NCBI GenBank assembly: GCA_033964015.1
Contig: CM066924.1
Location: 24,920,280 to 24,984,279, forward strand
Origin: Scolanthus callimorphus
Taxonomy: Eukaryota; Cnidaria; Anthozoa; Actiniaria; Edwardsiidae
Length of the DNA: 64,000 nt
Direction of reading: 5' to 3'
Each line of letters begins with the position of its first letter. Within the stretch, counting starts at the first letter, position 1. Both the position numbers and the translations under genes were made by a program. Shown piece after piece: positions 36,760 to 49,134 of the stretch. The notes under the pieces are model-generated. The model searched no databases. It was not told the origin of the DNA and saw only the letters and a program-made list of their open reading frames with translations.

Positions 36760-37466
36760 AGAGAATGTTCTATTTATTTATTTAATAATAATAATTTTAA
36801 TCAATAAAACATCACTAAAAGTATGCACAAATATATTAACATTTTCACAGAATTCTTAACAGTTTGATTTTGAAAAGACACAAAAGTTATAGCCTTGGGT
36901 GACGCAAATTTGCGCTCTTGACACAGTTGGGTGCATTTTGAATTTCGAATGAGTCACCTTAATGGTGTTGAGAAAATTCGATGTACGCCCTAGGCCTTAT
37001 ATTTCTCGTAATCGCATCTTACGTCTTCAGAACAACTATTCTCAGCCCTTGCAGCTCTGTCTCTCAGATTTTGCATAGAGATTCCCAAGTCCGCGTGTCC
37101 CCTTTGGTCCCACAAGTCTTTCATAACCTCCATGTACCCTTTCTTCCTGCCATTTGGCTTAAGTGGAGGTTTATCCGATGTAACAATCTGCTGAGCCAGC
37201 TTTTTGCATTGTAATCAGACCAATGAATCTTTCCTCAGTGTCTTTCTGCCATTTTGCCACGAGGACAGAACGAGAATGTTCTATTTATTTATTTAATAAT
37301 AATAATTTTAATCAATAAAAATCAATAAAAATATGCACAAATATATTAATATTTTCACAGAATTCTTAACAGTTTGATTTTGAAAAGTTATAGCCTTGGT
37401 TGACGCAAATTTGCGCTCTTGACACAGTTGGGTGCATTTTTCAAGAAAATCAGAAAAAAATATTGC
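36760..37466. repeat. About 190-bp block duplicated 509 bp apart
   Basis: AATGTTCTATTTATTTATTTAA ... TTGACACAGTTGGGTGCATTTT at 36764-36945 recurs at 37273-37440. The DNA between them carries a retroelement fragment. Confidence 0.8.
36985..37220 (-). pseudogene. Retroelement ORF fragment
   Basis: The - strand reads GYMEVMKDLWDQRGHADLGI followed by SMQNLRDRAARAE. The pattern is known to me from N-terminal parts of cnidarian LINE/retroelement proteins. Lies between the two 190-bp repeats. No RT domain attached. Confidence 0.4.
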
Positions 37467-37559
37467 GCGACAATGAGCGATGACAGGCGACATTAAGGAA
37501 AACAAAGTCATATAAAGTCTGCTCTATTCTATTATTGCCGCCATGTCGTTATCAGTTAC

Positions 37560-37628
37560 CTTAAGCTGTTGAGCTGAAGCTTCTGTTTTAGCAACCCGCT
37601 CGCACCCTGCTAAATCCACAAGGCTGAT
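37560..37628 (-). pseudogene. Kinesin switch-II exon
   Basis: 23 codons, phase 0, TTTCAG/GTAACT borders: ISLVDLAGCERVAKTEASAQ, then QLK. LVDLAGxER is the kinesin switch-II signature (Ser to Cys at x). It would splice in phase to the EAQ/EAL exon, copies of which lie at 44033 (+) and 34558 (-). Confidence 0.75.
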
Positions 37629-38465
37629 CTGAAATTGAGGCAAAAAAAACAATCGTTGAGTATTCAATATGGGATGGCAAAACAACAGCAGACCGATGTT
37701 TGTGGTGGAGGCTTACTACTTACCTTTCCCTTCGGCACCGCCCAGAATTTAAGTTTCTATTCTGGATTATAATCCCGAGGATTAGGTGCGAGCGGGAACT
37801 TTCCGCGTTCATTTCTAAAAAAAATGAATAGTGGATGGTACAAGTGGATTGATGAAGAAGAAAGTAGTACAAGCAAGGCGCACATGGGTTGGTTGCTTCA
37901 ATAGCCCTAGTGAGCCAAGGGGGGCTATGTTATGTCAAAGTTAATCGAGTGGAATGGTTAGAAATCCCGGCAACTTTAAAGGGTTTTTGAGCGCGGCTAT
38001 CACATGACCTTGACAGCGCACACCTTTTTGTTCCAAGCTCATGTGCATGCATCTTATTGGCTGCATTTTGAGAACTTTTGCACCGTGACATTGCACAGAC
38101 AAAAATATTCTGAACAAGGAATAGTACAATAACAAGGTGTTGAGTTTCATTACCAGTCCACTGCATGAACTATGATTCTTGTTTACATTTGATTTTGGGA
38201 AATAAACGGACGAAGCAGAGACCGCGAACTGCTCCCGGTGAGTCGACGCCAATGAGTCATTATGAGAGATCATGATTATTCAACAAGTTTGAATAGGTTG
38301 CTGCATATATACACTTTTGTGTTGTTTTCATCCATTTGTTGATAAAATTTCATCACTCGCCGATCGGCTCGTGTTGTAAATCTGATACAACACGGCTGCT
38401 CATCTTGTAAACCTGCCAGTTTACAAGACAGAATCATGAGGCACTGATTTTGCTTGGTAACTTAC

Positions 38466-38629
38466 TTGTTTTCCTCCAGCAGGGCATAAATAGTATCCAT
38501 TGCCCGAGGGGCAATCCCTGGAAAGTTGCCATCGCTGTCCCCAATCATGGTGTATGTCTTGCCGGATCCCGTTTGGCCATAAGCAATGATGCATATGCTA
38601 GAACCATCGACGGCAGACTGAATAAGGTT
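38466..38629 (-). pseudogene. Kinesin motor exon with P-loop, copy A
   Basis: - strand: [20 protein letters not shown], then [11 protein letters not shown], ending [12 protein letters not shown]. Intact splice sites. It shares flanking intron sequence with 34850-35080 (CTCATCTTGTAAACCTGCC), showing segmental duplication. It precedes the switch-II exon at 37.6 kb, but the middle motor exons are not found between them. Confidence 0.8.
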
Positions 38630-38659
38630 CTAAAAAAACAAGAGATAGAGAATTGATAT

Positions 38660-39598
38660 TAATAGCTCATTCGTAAAATATTGTTCTTGCCACTCGAAAA
38701 TAAATCTCATATCTTCGCGCCACCGTGTAATATCCTCTATTTACAAGCGTAAATTCCAGGTTGGGTAACCATATCACAAAGCTGGGTTCCTCAAAAGGGA
38801 TACATTTGTTATCAGAATAAACCATGCAGTAGGACGTGTGGGCTGTGTATGATTGTAGTTCCGCTTTTAGGTATTGCCTAATCTAGATATTAGCTACTTT
38901 TTAGTAATGACTTGAAAGTGGCCCGACTCTTTGCTTGACTCTTGCTGATTCCCCCAAAAAAAATTCGTTCTAGCCTCTGGCCTAGAAAAAATATCGCGCA
39001 AGCAAACCTTTTGGTAGCCTATTTCAAAATCCAGTAAATTGAAAATAATTAGAAAACAAGTGAAACATTTTCAATTTTCAAAGGCAAAAACACTCGCCTG
39101 GAATATCTTGAAATCGGCTTGGTGAATTTTCTCTGAACTTCGTATATGTATAGACAATTACCTAAGGATTTGCGCTTGGTGTGTCATTTTAAAAGTTTAG
39201 ATCGAATTTCACGTGGACGTTTGGACTGGAAGCAGCGAGGTGGTTGACTCACTCGCCAATTTTTGCCGTTAAAATCAATTTTTAAAGCATCGGTTTGCAG
39301 TAAGCTCATTCTCTAAGCACAAGTCTATGCACCTAATACTCATCTTTCCCTGGAAAAATAATTTTTGTGAAAAAGAGTTTTTAGGATCGAAAAATCATTA
39401 TAAAATATCTGTTTTTATGCAAATTTGCATGTCCCAGCGTCACACGTTCAGCGCCTGGTGTAAAAATATTTTTACTTATTTCTTCATGGATAAAACATAT
39501 ACCGCAAAATTTGCCATAAATCGAAGGTCCAATCCTAAATGAAATGGTATTTTCTTCAATATATGCATCTTCTTCGATATTATTAGTGAAAACGTCTT
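38660..39598. other. Spacer without recognised gene
   Basis: CTCATATCTTCGCGCCACCGTG near 38708 is the inverse of CACGGTGGTGCGAAGATATGAG at 51001, a dispersed repeat. AGTTCCGCTTTTAGGTATTGCC near 38860 recurs near 48766 and 54090. Confidence 0.4.
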
Positions 39599-39599
39599 T

Positions 39600-40180
39600 G
39601 CCATACATACATACATACAATTTTATTTAGGCACAGTGGCCTCACACAACAAGTACAGTAATTTACCTAATACTGTAAACGCTGGTTTCCAGGGGGGCTG
39701 TGCTTATTAAAAAACTGTATTATAATACTGGATTAAGAATCACTGATTGCAGACACCTTTAAAAAAAAGAGTCAGCATGTCTCCGTGGAAGGGTCAAGTC
39801 AATCAGGCACTTGAATTCCTTAATTGAATTTGCCTTCTTGGCAGTTGTTGGTAGGCTGTTCCATAGCATTGCACCACTGTACTTAAAGCTACGTTTAAGG
39901 AAATTCGTGTTCGGCCTTGGGAGCACTGGGTCAGTTTCACGGCTTCTCAGGATATATTTTATCCCTGTATCCTGTAGCCTCGTAAAGCTTTCTCTCAGGT
40001 TAGGTGCGGAGTGCCCGTTTAATATTTTAAAAATATATGTACCCTTAGACTTTACATGTCTCCTATCAAGTTTCTCCCATTCAAGTTTTTCAAGGATCAT
40101 TTGAGATGGGGAATCGTAATTTGCACCCGTTATGACTCGTGCGGCCCGGTTCTGCAGTCTCTGAAGCTTTTTTCGTGTCC
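39600..40180 (-). mobile_element. 5'-truncated LINE (CR1/L2-like) RT tail
   Basis: The - strand reads LQRLQNRAARVITGANYDSP, then LEWEKLDRRHVKSKGTYIFK, then YSGAMLWNSLP and a final IKEFKCLIDL. This is the typical region after the RT domain of CR1/L2/Jockey-type elements. The 3' end finishes in a TGTATG microsatellite (plus-strand CATACATACATAC at 39601). 5' truncation near 40180 is the usual result of incomplete reverse transcription. Confidence 0.8.
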
Positions 40181-40489
40181 CAAAAATTTGATAATTTTAG
40201 CGTATTTCAGGTTTTTTAGATTAATTGTCAAAATAAGCAACGCCACAATGAAACAAACTGAGCCAACTGTGGTCTATAGATTTTTATGTCGAAATGTGGC
40301 ATTCTGACTGAGATCGGAAATAAGTTCTTGGAAATATAAAATTTCAAAGTTTATTGAAAGCATTGTCCCCCACCAAAATTTAAAGCATAATAATACGACC
40401 GGGGTTTGTATTTCCTCTAATATATAGATAACCATAAGCCTTATTGCACTAAGAAACTACAGATGTGTGGTCTAGTACAATTGCAAGTC

Positions 40490-43400
40490 ATTTGGTCTAT
40501 AGCGCTCTTTCGCTATTCTTCCCAGTCGCCTGTGAAACGCCCTTTTCAGTTGCGCTTTCTCAATTCTCATCAGTCCCATACCCTTTCCTAAAGCTGTTTT
40601 GCTTGCACTATTGGCACATAAACCCTTACTGAGGCGCATTATGTCGTCATTCAATGCTTTGAGTGGAGTTGCGCGAAATGAGAAGAGTCGTACTTCTAGA
40701 CCTTATTTTCCGCTTGTAATTCTATTCAATTGCAGGGTACGAAGTCGCTCTGGGAGCATCGCATGGACTGGGGAACCTTAATTCGTACGGCGAGTTCTTT
40801 GCCAAGAATCAGGGTTGTGATGCGATTGACCAAGGCCTCTTATACCGAGCCTCTTAAGCTCAGAGTCACGACATCGCGTAAGTAGGCAGTCAGGGAAGAC
40901 CAGAATGCAACAATCTCATCAATCCCATCACCTTTTCCAAAGCTATTTTCCTTGCAATATTGGCACGTAAGCCCTTACTGAGGTGCATTATGTCGTTATT
41001 CAATGCTTTGGGTGAAGTTGCGCGAAATGAGAAGAGTCGTATTTCTAGTCCTTGTTTCCCGCTTCTTATTGTAGTCAATTTCACGAAGTCGCTCTGGGAG
41101 TATCACATGGACTGGGGAGCCTTAGTTCGTTCGACGAGCTCTTTGCCAAGAATCAGGGGTGTGGTGCGATTGACTAAGGCCTCTTATACCAAGCTTCTTA
41201 AGCGCAGAGTCATGACATCGTGTAAGTAGGCAGTCAGAGGGAAGACGAGAGTGCAACTTGAGCGCTGGCAACTGAAAAGGGAGACGTCACTTCGATGTCA
41301 AAATAACCGCTCTTTCGCTATTCTTCCCAGTCGCCTGTGAAACGCCCTTTTCATTTGCGCTTTCTCAATTCTCATCAGTCCCATACCCTTTCCTAAAGCT
41401 GTTTTGCTTGCACTATTGGCACATAAACCCTTACTGAGGCGCATTATGTCGTCATTCAATGCTTTGAGTGGAGTTGCGCGAAATGAGAAGAGTCGTACTT
41501 CTATACCTTATTTTCCGCTTCTAATTCTATTCAATTTCAGGGTACGAAGTCGCTCTGGGAGCATCGCATGGACTGGGGAGCCTTTATTCGTTCGGCGAGT
41601 TCTTTGCCAAGAATCAGGGTTGTGGTGCGATTGACCAAGGCCTCTTATACCGCGCCTCTTAAGCTCAGAGTTATGACATCGCGTAAGTAAGCAGTCAGGA
41701 AAGACGAGAATGCAAAAATTTTATCAATCCCATCACCTTTTTCAAAGCTGTTTTGCTTGCAATAGTGACACGTAAGCCCTTACTGAGGCGCATTATGTCG
41801 ACATTCAATGCTTTGAGTGGAGTTGCGCGAAATGAGAAAAGTCGTAATTTCTAGTCCTTATTTCCTGCTTCTTATTGTAGTCAATTTCACGAAGTCGCTC
41901 TGGGAGTATCACATGGACTGGGGAGCCTTAGTTCGTTCGACGAGCTCTTTGCCAAGAATCAGGGGTGTGGTGCGATTGACCAAGGCCTCTTATACCAAGC
42001 TTTTTAAGCGCAGAGTCATGACATCGCGTAAGTAGGCAGTCAGAGGGAAGACGAGAATGCAACTTAAGCGCTGGCAACTGAAAAGTGAGACGTCACTTCG
42101 AGGTCAAAATAACCGCTCTTTCCCTATTCTTCTCAGTCAAGTGTGAAACGCCTTTTTCATTTGGGCTCTCTCATCTCACCCATCCCATCACCTTTCTCAA
42201 AGCTGTAATAGTGACACGTAAGCCTTTACTGAGGTGCATTATATCGTCATTCAATGCTTTGAGTGAAGTTGCGCGAAATGAGAAGAGTCGTATTTCTAGT
42301 CCTTGTTTCCGCTTCTTATTGTAGTCAATTTCAGGGTACGAAGTCGCTCTGGGAGTATCACATGGACTGGGGAGCTATATTTCGTTCGACGAGCTCTTTG
42401 ACAAGAATCTGGCGAGGTAAGATTGACCAAGACCTCTTATACCAAGCTTCTTAAGCGCAGAGTCATGACATCGTGTAAGTAGGCAGTCTGAGGGAAGACG
42501 AGAGTGCAACTTGAGCGCTGGCAACTGAAAAGGGAGACGTCACTTCGATGTCAAAATAACCGCTCTTTCGCTATTCTTCCCAGTCGCCTGTGAAACGCCC
42601 TTTTCATTTGCGCTTTCTCAATTCTCATCAGTCCCATACCCTTTCCTAAAGCTGTTTTGCTTGCACTATTGGCACATAAACCCTTACTGAGGCGCATTAT
42701 GTCGTCATTCAATGCTTTGAGTGGAGTTGCGCGAAATGAGAAGAGTCGTACTTCTATACCTTATTTTCCGCTTCTAATTCTATTCAATTTCAGGGTACGA
42801 AGTCGCTCTGGGAGCATCGCATGGACTAGGGAGCCTTAATTCGTTCGGCGAGTTCTTTGCCAAGAATCAGGGTTGTGGTGCGATTGACCAAGGCCTCTTA
42901 TACCGCGCCTCTTAAGCTCAGAGTTATGACATCGCGTAAGTAAGCAGTCAGGAAAGACGAGAATGCAAAAATTTTATCAATCCCATCACCTTTTTCAAAG
43001 CTGTTTTGCTTGCAATAGTGACACGTAAGCCCTTACTGAGGCGCATTATGTCGACATTCAATGCTTTGAGTGGAGTTGCGCGAAATGAGAAAAGTCGTAA
43101 TTTCTAGTCCTTATTTCCTGCTTCTTATTGTAGTCAATTTCAGAGTACGAAGTCGCTCTGGGAGCATCGCATAAACTGGGAAGCCTTACTTCGTTCGACG
43201 AGCTCTTTGCTAAGAATCTGGCGTGGTGCAATTGACCAAGGCCTCTTATACCAAGCTTCTTAAGCGCAGTTTCATGGCATTGCGTAAGTAGGCAATTAGT
43301 GGGAAGACGAGAATGCAACATACGTGCTGGCAACTGAAAAGGGAGACGTCAGTTCGAGGTCAAAATAACCGCTCTTTCGCTATTCTTCCAAGTCGCCCGT

Positions 43401-43800
43401 AAAACGCCTTTTTCTGTTGCGCTCGCGCATCTCATCAATCCCATCACCTTTCCCAAAGCTGTTTGCTTGCAATAGTGACACGCAAGCCCTTAATGAGGCG
43501 CGTTATGTCGCCATTCAATGCTTTCAGTGGAGTTGCGCAAAATCAGAAGAGTCGTTTTCTAGCCCTTATTTCCCGCTTCTTATTGTAGTCAACTTCAGGG
43601 TACGGCAAGTCGCTCTGGGAGCATTGCATGGACTGGGGAGCTTTAGTTCGTTCGGCGAGTTCTTTGCCAATAATAACGTGCGGTGCAATTGTCCAAGGCT
43701 TCTAATACCACGCCTCGACGGGTAGGCAGTCACTTCGAAGTCAAAATAACCCCCTATTTCGCTATTCTTCCCAGGCGCCTGTGAAACGCCTTTTTTAGTT
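40490..43800. repeat. 3.3-kb higher-order tandem array
   Basis: The word CGCATTATGTCGTCATTCAATGC and its variants recur near 40636, 40985, 41443, 41801, 42237, 42697, 43055 and 43501. Spacings alternate between about 350-360 and 436-460 bp. A larger period of 1252 bp is nearly exact (41309 versus 42561). Units carry CAATTTCAGGGTACGAAGTCG and ATCGCGTAAGTAGGC, which look like acceptor and donor sites, but the intervening frames differ between units. I cannot assign a protein. It lies between - and + oriented kinesin pieces. Confidence 0.85.
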
Positions 43801-44032
43801 GTCCGGCGCTCATTTGCATTCTAATTGGTCCTTATTTCTGGAAACGAATCAAATTTTTAACTGAACGTAGCTGTGTATTTGATTTGATTTGATTCGATTT
43901 GATTCGCTGACGAGTAAGCCATTCAGCAGAATCTTTTACTTTCTCTTTCATGTTTGATTACAAGTTGGATTTGGACTCATTGCATGTCAAATTCGCTCTC
44001 TGTTGACTAAACTTGTTTGTCGTGTTTTCCAG

Positions 44033-44157
44033 GAAGCGCAGTAGAAAGCTTGAATGCCCTAGGTGACGTCATTTCCGCCTTGTCAAGCAAGCAGGAGTTT
44101 ATCCCGTACAGGAATAACAAGCTCACGTGACTCACTCACTGTATGATTCACTTGGTG
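44033..44157 (+). pseudogene. Kinesin exon, + strand, with frame breaks
   Basis: After a TTTTCCAG acceptor: GAAGCGCAG, then a small deletion and a TAG, then SLNALGDVISALSSKQEF, IPYRNNKLT, a TGA, and after a second frame change YDSLG before a GTAAGT donor. Family form is EAQSINKSLSALGDVI...IPYRNxKLTxLMxDSLGG. The two lesions make it non-functional as read. Confidence 0.8.
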
Positions 44158-44159
44158 GT

Positions 44160-45120
44160 AAGTGTTCTCTTCTCTTGAGATTTCTAGGGTCCTGCTCTCC
44201 AACTGGGCACCGCGGCACTTGAGAGTATCAAAATAACATATTGGAGCACACTTGCTATTTAATTGTAAACCATTTTAAGGATAATCCTTAAATCAAGCGC
44301 ATTATACATTTAAGGATAATCCTTATTTTAATCTTGAGACCCTGTTGCTTAAGGTTACGCATCACGAGCAAAAAAACATAAGAAAAGATGCCAAGAAAAC
44401 TTACAAAACAAACAAAATCTCTCGACTCAAAGGCGTAAGTTTGCTATTCTTTCTTGAAGGCCCATCATCAACAGAGAGCCTTTGCGGGATATCAGAGCAG
44501 CCACTCAGAGCAGCCGAAAACAAATAGAATTATTTGAAAACAAAAGAAAACGGGGCGCCTGCCGGTCGATGTAAAAGCACGTTTTGCAGTTTGTCTTCAA
44601 CTTCACGTTGCTATTACGCTAAGAAGCTGTTATTTTTGAGATAGAAAAAAATAATTACTTTTTTAAAAGATCAAAAACGCCAACAAAAGGCCCATTGTAA
44701 TAACTTTAGCGAGTATGTAGCGTATTATCTTGGCTCTAAAATGAAAATTTTGGCGGCCTCTAATATATTAGAGCCCGCGAAAGTCAATTGTCGTTATGAC
44801 GGTCGCCATATATTCTCATTTTTGTACTCAATGCTCTCCAAAGTTATGATAATAGTATAAATGTAGTTGTTTTAGGCGTAAATGTGTTTTGGGTTTCAGT
44901 GCTGATTTCAGCCAGAGTCGGGCCCAAAACATATTTACGCCCGTGAACGTCAACTATATTGTTATAGCGGAGCTCCTTGCGGCGGCCGAAGGCCGCAGCA
45001 AAGCGGAGCACCATACCTAAGAAAACAGCGTCAAAAACTGCAAATATAGTATTGGGTACCCTGTGTGAGTTTATTGAGTAACCTGGGGAAATTGCTAGGG
45101 GTCGATCCGATTTTTGGACG
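44160..45120. other. Spacer with short hairpin repeats
   Basis: AAGGATAATCCTTA occurs twice near 44277 and 44313. GGCGTAAATGTGTTTTGGG and CCCAAAACATATTTACGCC (44875-44942) are inverted. CTTGCGGCGGCCGAAGGCCGC near 44974 is a GC-rich palindrome. No gene. Confidence 0.45.
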
Positions 45121-45130
45121 TCTCAGGAAG

Positions 45131-45223
45131 CCCCGGATGTTGTACGTGTTCCTGAAGCCTGACGTCACAATAGCGTCCCGGATGTTGTACGTGTTCCTGA
45201 AGCCTGACGTCACAATAGCGTCA
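45131..45223. repeat. 46-bp tandem duplication
   Basis: CCCGGATGTTGTACGTGTTC + CTGAAGCCTGACGTCACAAT + AGCGTC occurs twice in a row. Confidence 0.8.
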
Positions 45224-45953
45224 AGCATGCTCAACTAACGGGGGGAGGGGCGCGTTGTCAGGAGGGCGAGGAGGGAGTGCTCAACTAACGGGAGAGGGGC
45301 GCGTTGTCAGGGCTGCTAAAAAAAAGGGCTGCTAGCGGCTGAAAAAACGACCTACAGTAATTATTCAAAGGAGAAATGCCCGAAGAAGAAAGGAAGAAGC
45401 CATGGAATCCAAAGATTTGGTAGAATGGGGAATAATAATCAAGTTGGAGTATTTTCTTTGCCGGCTTGCTCCTGAAATTCTTCCTTCCAGTCGGAGTTTC
45501 AATCAAGGCCGACAAAAAGCACCTCCAAATGATAAAAATACGCGAAGAGGAAGCGGAAATAAACCGGAAACAAGTTTCAAAGTTTCTATTGACAAACGTC
45601 TTTGTTCATGACCACCACGTGACCCGAAGCGGCAAGATAAGTGAAAGTAAAGTTGTGTAGTTGTGTTCCTACATCACACGATAGTCTGCTGTTTGTTTTC
45701 GAGAGGAGTCGTTTTCACGAGGAAAAATTACAGGCTGCAATTCTATTTAATTCGACATATGTTCTACTTCTCCACTGAATGCGAAAGTGTCAGGACTATA
45801 GCTGAATTCACAGGAACTGAAAACGTTTGTCACGAGTTACAGTACAACAACAATGGCGCCCAAAATCAAGCGCGGGAGTTTTCGTGTTTTGCCGTGTTTT
45901 GTGGGTTCTTAGCTCCCTAAAGACATGGAATAGCTTTGAAAGTCACGGATATA

Positions 45954-46039
45954 ATGGCTGCGGTGTTGATTGGAAACTCACTGTTCGCTGGAGTTGGACA
46001 AACATTCAGTATGAAGTGGATTAAACTGCAAGCTCTTGG
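45954..46039 (+). CDS. Possible first coding exon of a membrane protein
   Basis: ATG in good context, 28 codons, then a GTAAGA donor: MAAVLIGNSLFAGVGQTFSM followed by KWIKLQALG. The hydrophobic stretch recalls the first helix of SLC35/EamA-type transporters, a resemblance only. No following exon was identified; downstream DNA is filled with transposons. Confidence 0.35.
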
Positions 46040-46276
46040 GTAAGAAGTTTTTTTGTTTTATGAAAAATATTTTCTCTGACTAGACGATCTCTTCTGGGAA
46101 TTTGATTCCTCGGCCGTACGATTTAGAAAAGATGATCATAGACTTTCAACTGTGTTTTGGCGATTCATTGAATTATAGAATTGATTACTTTATTCTATCT
46201 ATTGATAGCTATCTATTAATATTTCTTGAAAACTTTCGACCTGTGTTTCAATTTGTTTTGGATTCTTCGTGAGTAA

Positions 46277-47052
46277 TGCACTAGTCAATTGAAACCCCCA
46301 CCCCTAGGGACCCGGGAAAGGGTGGGGTTATCGTGGGGGTTTAAAGCATTTTAAAACAAGAGTCTGTTCCGAGGGGGTGGTGGATTTGACTGGTTTTGAT
46401 TCTGGAACCTGTCCCCACACCCGGGGAATGTTTATTTGCTTTCAAATCAATTATTTCGGTCAATCTTTCACTTTGATTTTGGCCATGCAAATCTACATGT
46501 TAGCTACGATGCAATTAATTGGAAGCATTCGATTTTAATGCATTTTTCTGTACTTGCATCCCTTGTTTCATATAGAACACCACACTAGCTGAGGCCCACT
46601 CCCCTTTGACGATCATAGAAAGGTGTGTTCTTTCTTTGATGCTTGCAAGTAACAGGGGCGTAGCCAGGGGGGGGTTCCAGGGGTTCCGGAACCCCCACTC
46701 TCCCGCAGCGGAACCCCCCCTCGCCTCTGTTCTGGGCCGACTTACTACTAAAATTGTAAATATTTAATAGACAACAAATAAAAGCTCCAATAAAATGTAG
46801 CAAATTTCTTGAAACGCTAGTTTTTCCCCGAGATCTATGTGGAGTTTTTTATTTTTTGAATTTTGGAACCCCCCTCTCATAAGTGCTGGCTACGCCCCTG
46901 AAGTAAAAGGTGATTTCGGAGGCCCCAAGGGCATTTCACAGGAATTTCCTCCCGATGGAGTGGGGACTTAAACGGCTTTTGTTCAGGGGTAAAATCAAAT
47001 CACCAACCCTTCCCCGGGTCCCTAGGGGTGGGGGTTTCAATTGACTAGTGCA
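46277..47052. mobile_element. 776-bp Harbinger-like element, TAA duplication
   Basis: About 40-bp inverted ends (TGCACTAGTCAATTGAAACC continuing CCCACCCCTAGGGACCCGGG) are mirrored at 47015-47052. TAA flanks both sides (46274-46276, 47053-47055), as in PIF/Harbinger-type insertion. Another element is nested at 46653-46900. No transposase. Confidence 0.75.
46653..46900. mobile_element. 248-bp nested MITE, CAGGGGCGTAGCCAG ends, duplication AAGTAA
   Basis: CAGGGGCGTAGCCAG is inverted at the right (CTGGCTACGCCCCTG, with one base difference inside). AAGTAA duplicated at 46647-46652 and 46901-46906. Interior is CCCCCTC/GGTTCC rich. Confidence 0.85.
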
Positions 47053-47339
47053 TAACCGGTTTGTCCCCAGCCAAATATAAGTTAAATGTTATGCATCAAT
47101 AATATTTTCCTTCCTCAAAGGAAAGTGAGCAGAGTGCACAGAACGTTTTCCCATTTCTGTTGGATCAGAATAAAGAGAGCCTCTGTTATATGTTTCTGCC
47201 GTAGTTTCATTGTTTTCACCTCTTTCTAAAACTCAATAGAAGTATCTTGATCCAAGTTTTTCAAACTTTTCTCAGGGGGAGCATGCCCCCTCAAACAGAA
47301 ATTATTAAGTTTTTCTGTCTCATTTCTATTTTCTCTCCC

Positions 47340-47373
<34 letters not shown>

Positions 47374-47423
47374 ACCCCATTTTCTTCAGTATTTTAAGTG
47401 CAATTAGGTGAAATTCAAGTACC

Positions 47424-47610
47424 TTTTTTTTCCCTTTTCTGAACATCTTGTAAACCTGAAACTTCATGAATTTCAGACCCTTCTACAAAATTGCTCCACC
47501 CATAATATGGAGTTATGTATTTGGAACACTTTTTGGACTTTGCGGCCTTCTGCTTAACACCCGTATGGCCAGGAGTAGTGTCTGGTCCAATATCTTTTGA
47601 AGGGTCTGCA
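47424..47610 (-). other. Exon-like open frame, unassigned
   Basis: - strand frame PSKDIGPDTTPGHTGVKQKA, then SKYITPYYGWSNFVEG, ending before a GTACTTG. Composition looks protein-like, but no family is recognised and no partner exon is seen. Confidence 0.2.
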
Positions 47611-48264
47611 TGCAAGTATAGTAACTTGTGTTATTTCCATTATGAAATCTAGATGGCAACCTGTTTCAATATACAGCTGAGGGTTTTTATAGAATGGGTC
47701 GACATAGAGTTTCATTGTAGTACTCCAGGGTGGAACACTTTGACATTATATTTTTCCGTTTTTCATTTTGTTGTTCATGGCATACATAAGTGTTTCAGTA
47801 ACTGGATTTTTGGCCACTTTGTCAAAATTGCCCGGAATCCTGGTAAAATGTCTCATATTAATTTCTCTGGTGTATCTATCAATAATTATCTTGTGAAATT
47901 ATTCTACTTACTATTCTGTCAGATAATGCAGTTTTTTCCACTGAGGAATAAATATTGTCCTGAATAAATCATGTAAGTATTTTTTTGGGTTGAACATTCT
48001 ACCAGGTATTTTTTTGCGGGGTATTTTTTGGGGTATGATGCTGTTTGATGCTGTTTGGGCTGTTAGGTCTGTTAGGCCTAACAACAGCCCTAACAAGAAT
48101 TTCCCTGTCCTACTGCTTGACAGGTCAGGGGTTGGGCCAACTTTTGATTGTGCATGCCGCATGTGTTAGCCACAACACCAAGATATCTTGCATTTTTTTC
48201 TCATGTGAAACAGGTGCCAGTTTTGTCCCTACCCCAAAGTTGTCCCAGGGTCTCCTCCATCGTT

Positions 48265-48530
48265 TTTCAAAATAGTGGATGATTCGGGAGAAGACCCTGG
48301 GGGAGGCTGAGTCACATGACCACTGTTTGAAAACATGGGAACGAGGTTGTCCTTTGTTGTGAAACGGTCGAAACGGTCATGTGACTCAGCCTCCCCCAGG
48401 GTCTTCTCCCGAATCATCCACTGAGTCACATGACCGTTTCGACCGTTTCACAACAAAGGACAACCTCGTTCCCATGTTTTCAAACAGTGGTCATGTGACT
48501 CAGCCTCCCCCAGGGTCTTCTACTCGACCA
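48265..48530. repeat. Inverted duplication of a GTCACATGACC palindromic element
   Basis: GGAGGCTGAGTCACATGACC ... GGTCATGTGACTCAGCCTCC at 48303-48399 is followed by a reverse-complement copy of its own interior at 48424-48511. CCAGGGTCTTCTCCC-type sequence is shared at the edges. A smaller relative is at 28870-28970. Confidence 0.75.
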
Positions 48531-49134
48531 ACCGCAATCTTGAAAATTACCCACAAGACGCTGGGGACGAGGTTGATATCTCGCCTCATGTGAACAAGCC
48601 AAGGTGTAGACAAGGTGTCTACATTTTTATTAGTTGAGTTGTCCTCATGCTTTTTGTGTTTTGTAAAAGGCACAAAGGCAAAAATATTAGTCTAAATATA
48701 ATAAATGTATTTTTTGATACTACAATTAACTACTACCATCTTTAATTCCTTATAATAGTTGGGAGCTCCGCTTTTAGGCAGTGCCTAAATCTATATATTA
48801 TCATAAACCGAGAGCCTTCGCGGTCCATTAGCCAAACAGAGCCGTACCTGTCAACCCAACTTGGTAAAAAAATCCTGAGATTCTCCTTCACGTTGCAAGT
48901 AAATACAGAAAATGTATGAAAGAATCCTGACAGTGATAATGCGGGTGAAATACAGTAAATGTATGAAACTTTTTGCAATCATTATGCTGATGACAGGCTT
49001 CAGAATCTTGTCACAGCTATGAAGTAGTAAAACCACTAAATAAGGACACAAATCAATATAAAATAATAAATATGTATCTATAAAATTCTATAAAATTAAG
49101 TTTATGAGATTCATTGAAAACAACTCTTGAATAT

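Noticed and set aside
40599..42839. Repeated 60-76 residue frames (LLAHKPLLRRIMSSFNALSG)
   Set aside because: Repeat units of the higher-order array; frames are open on both strands and shift between units.
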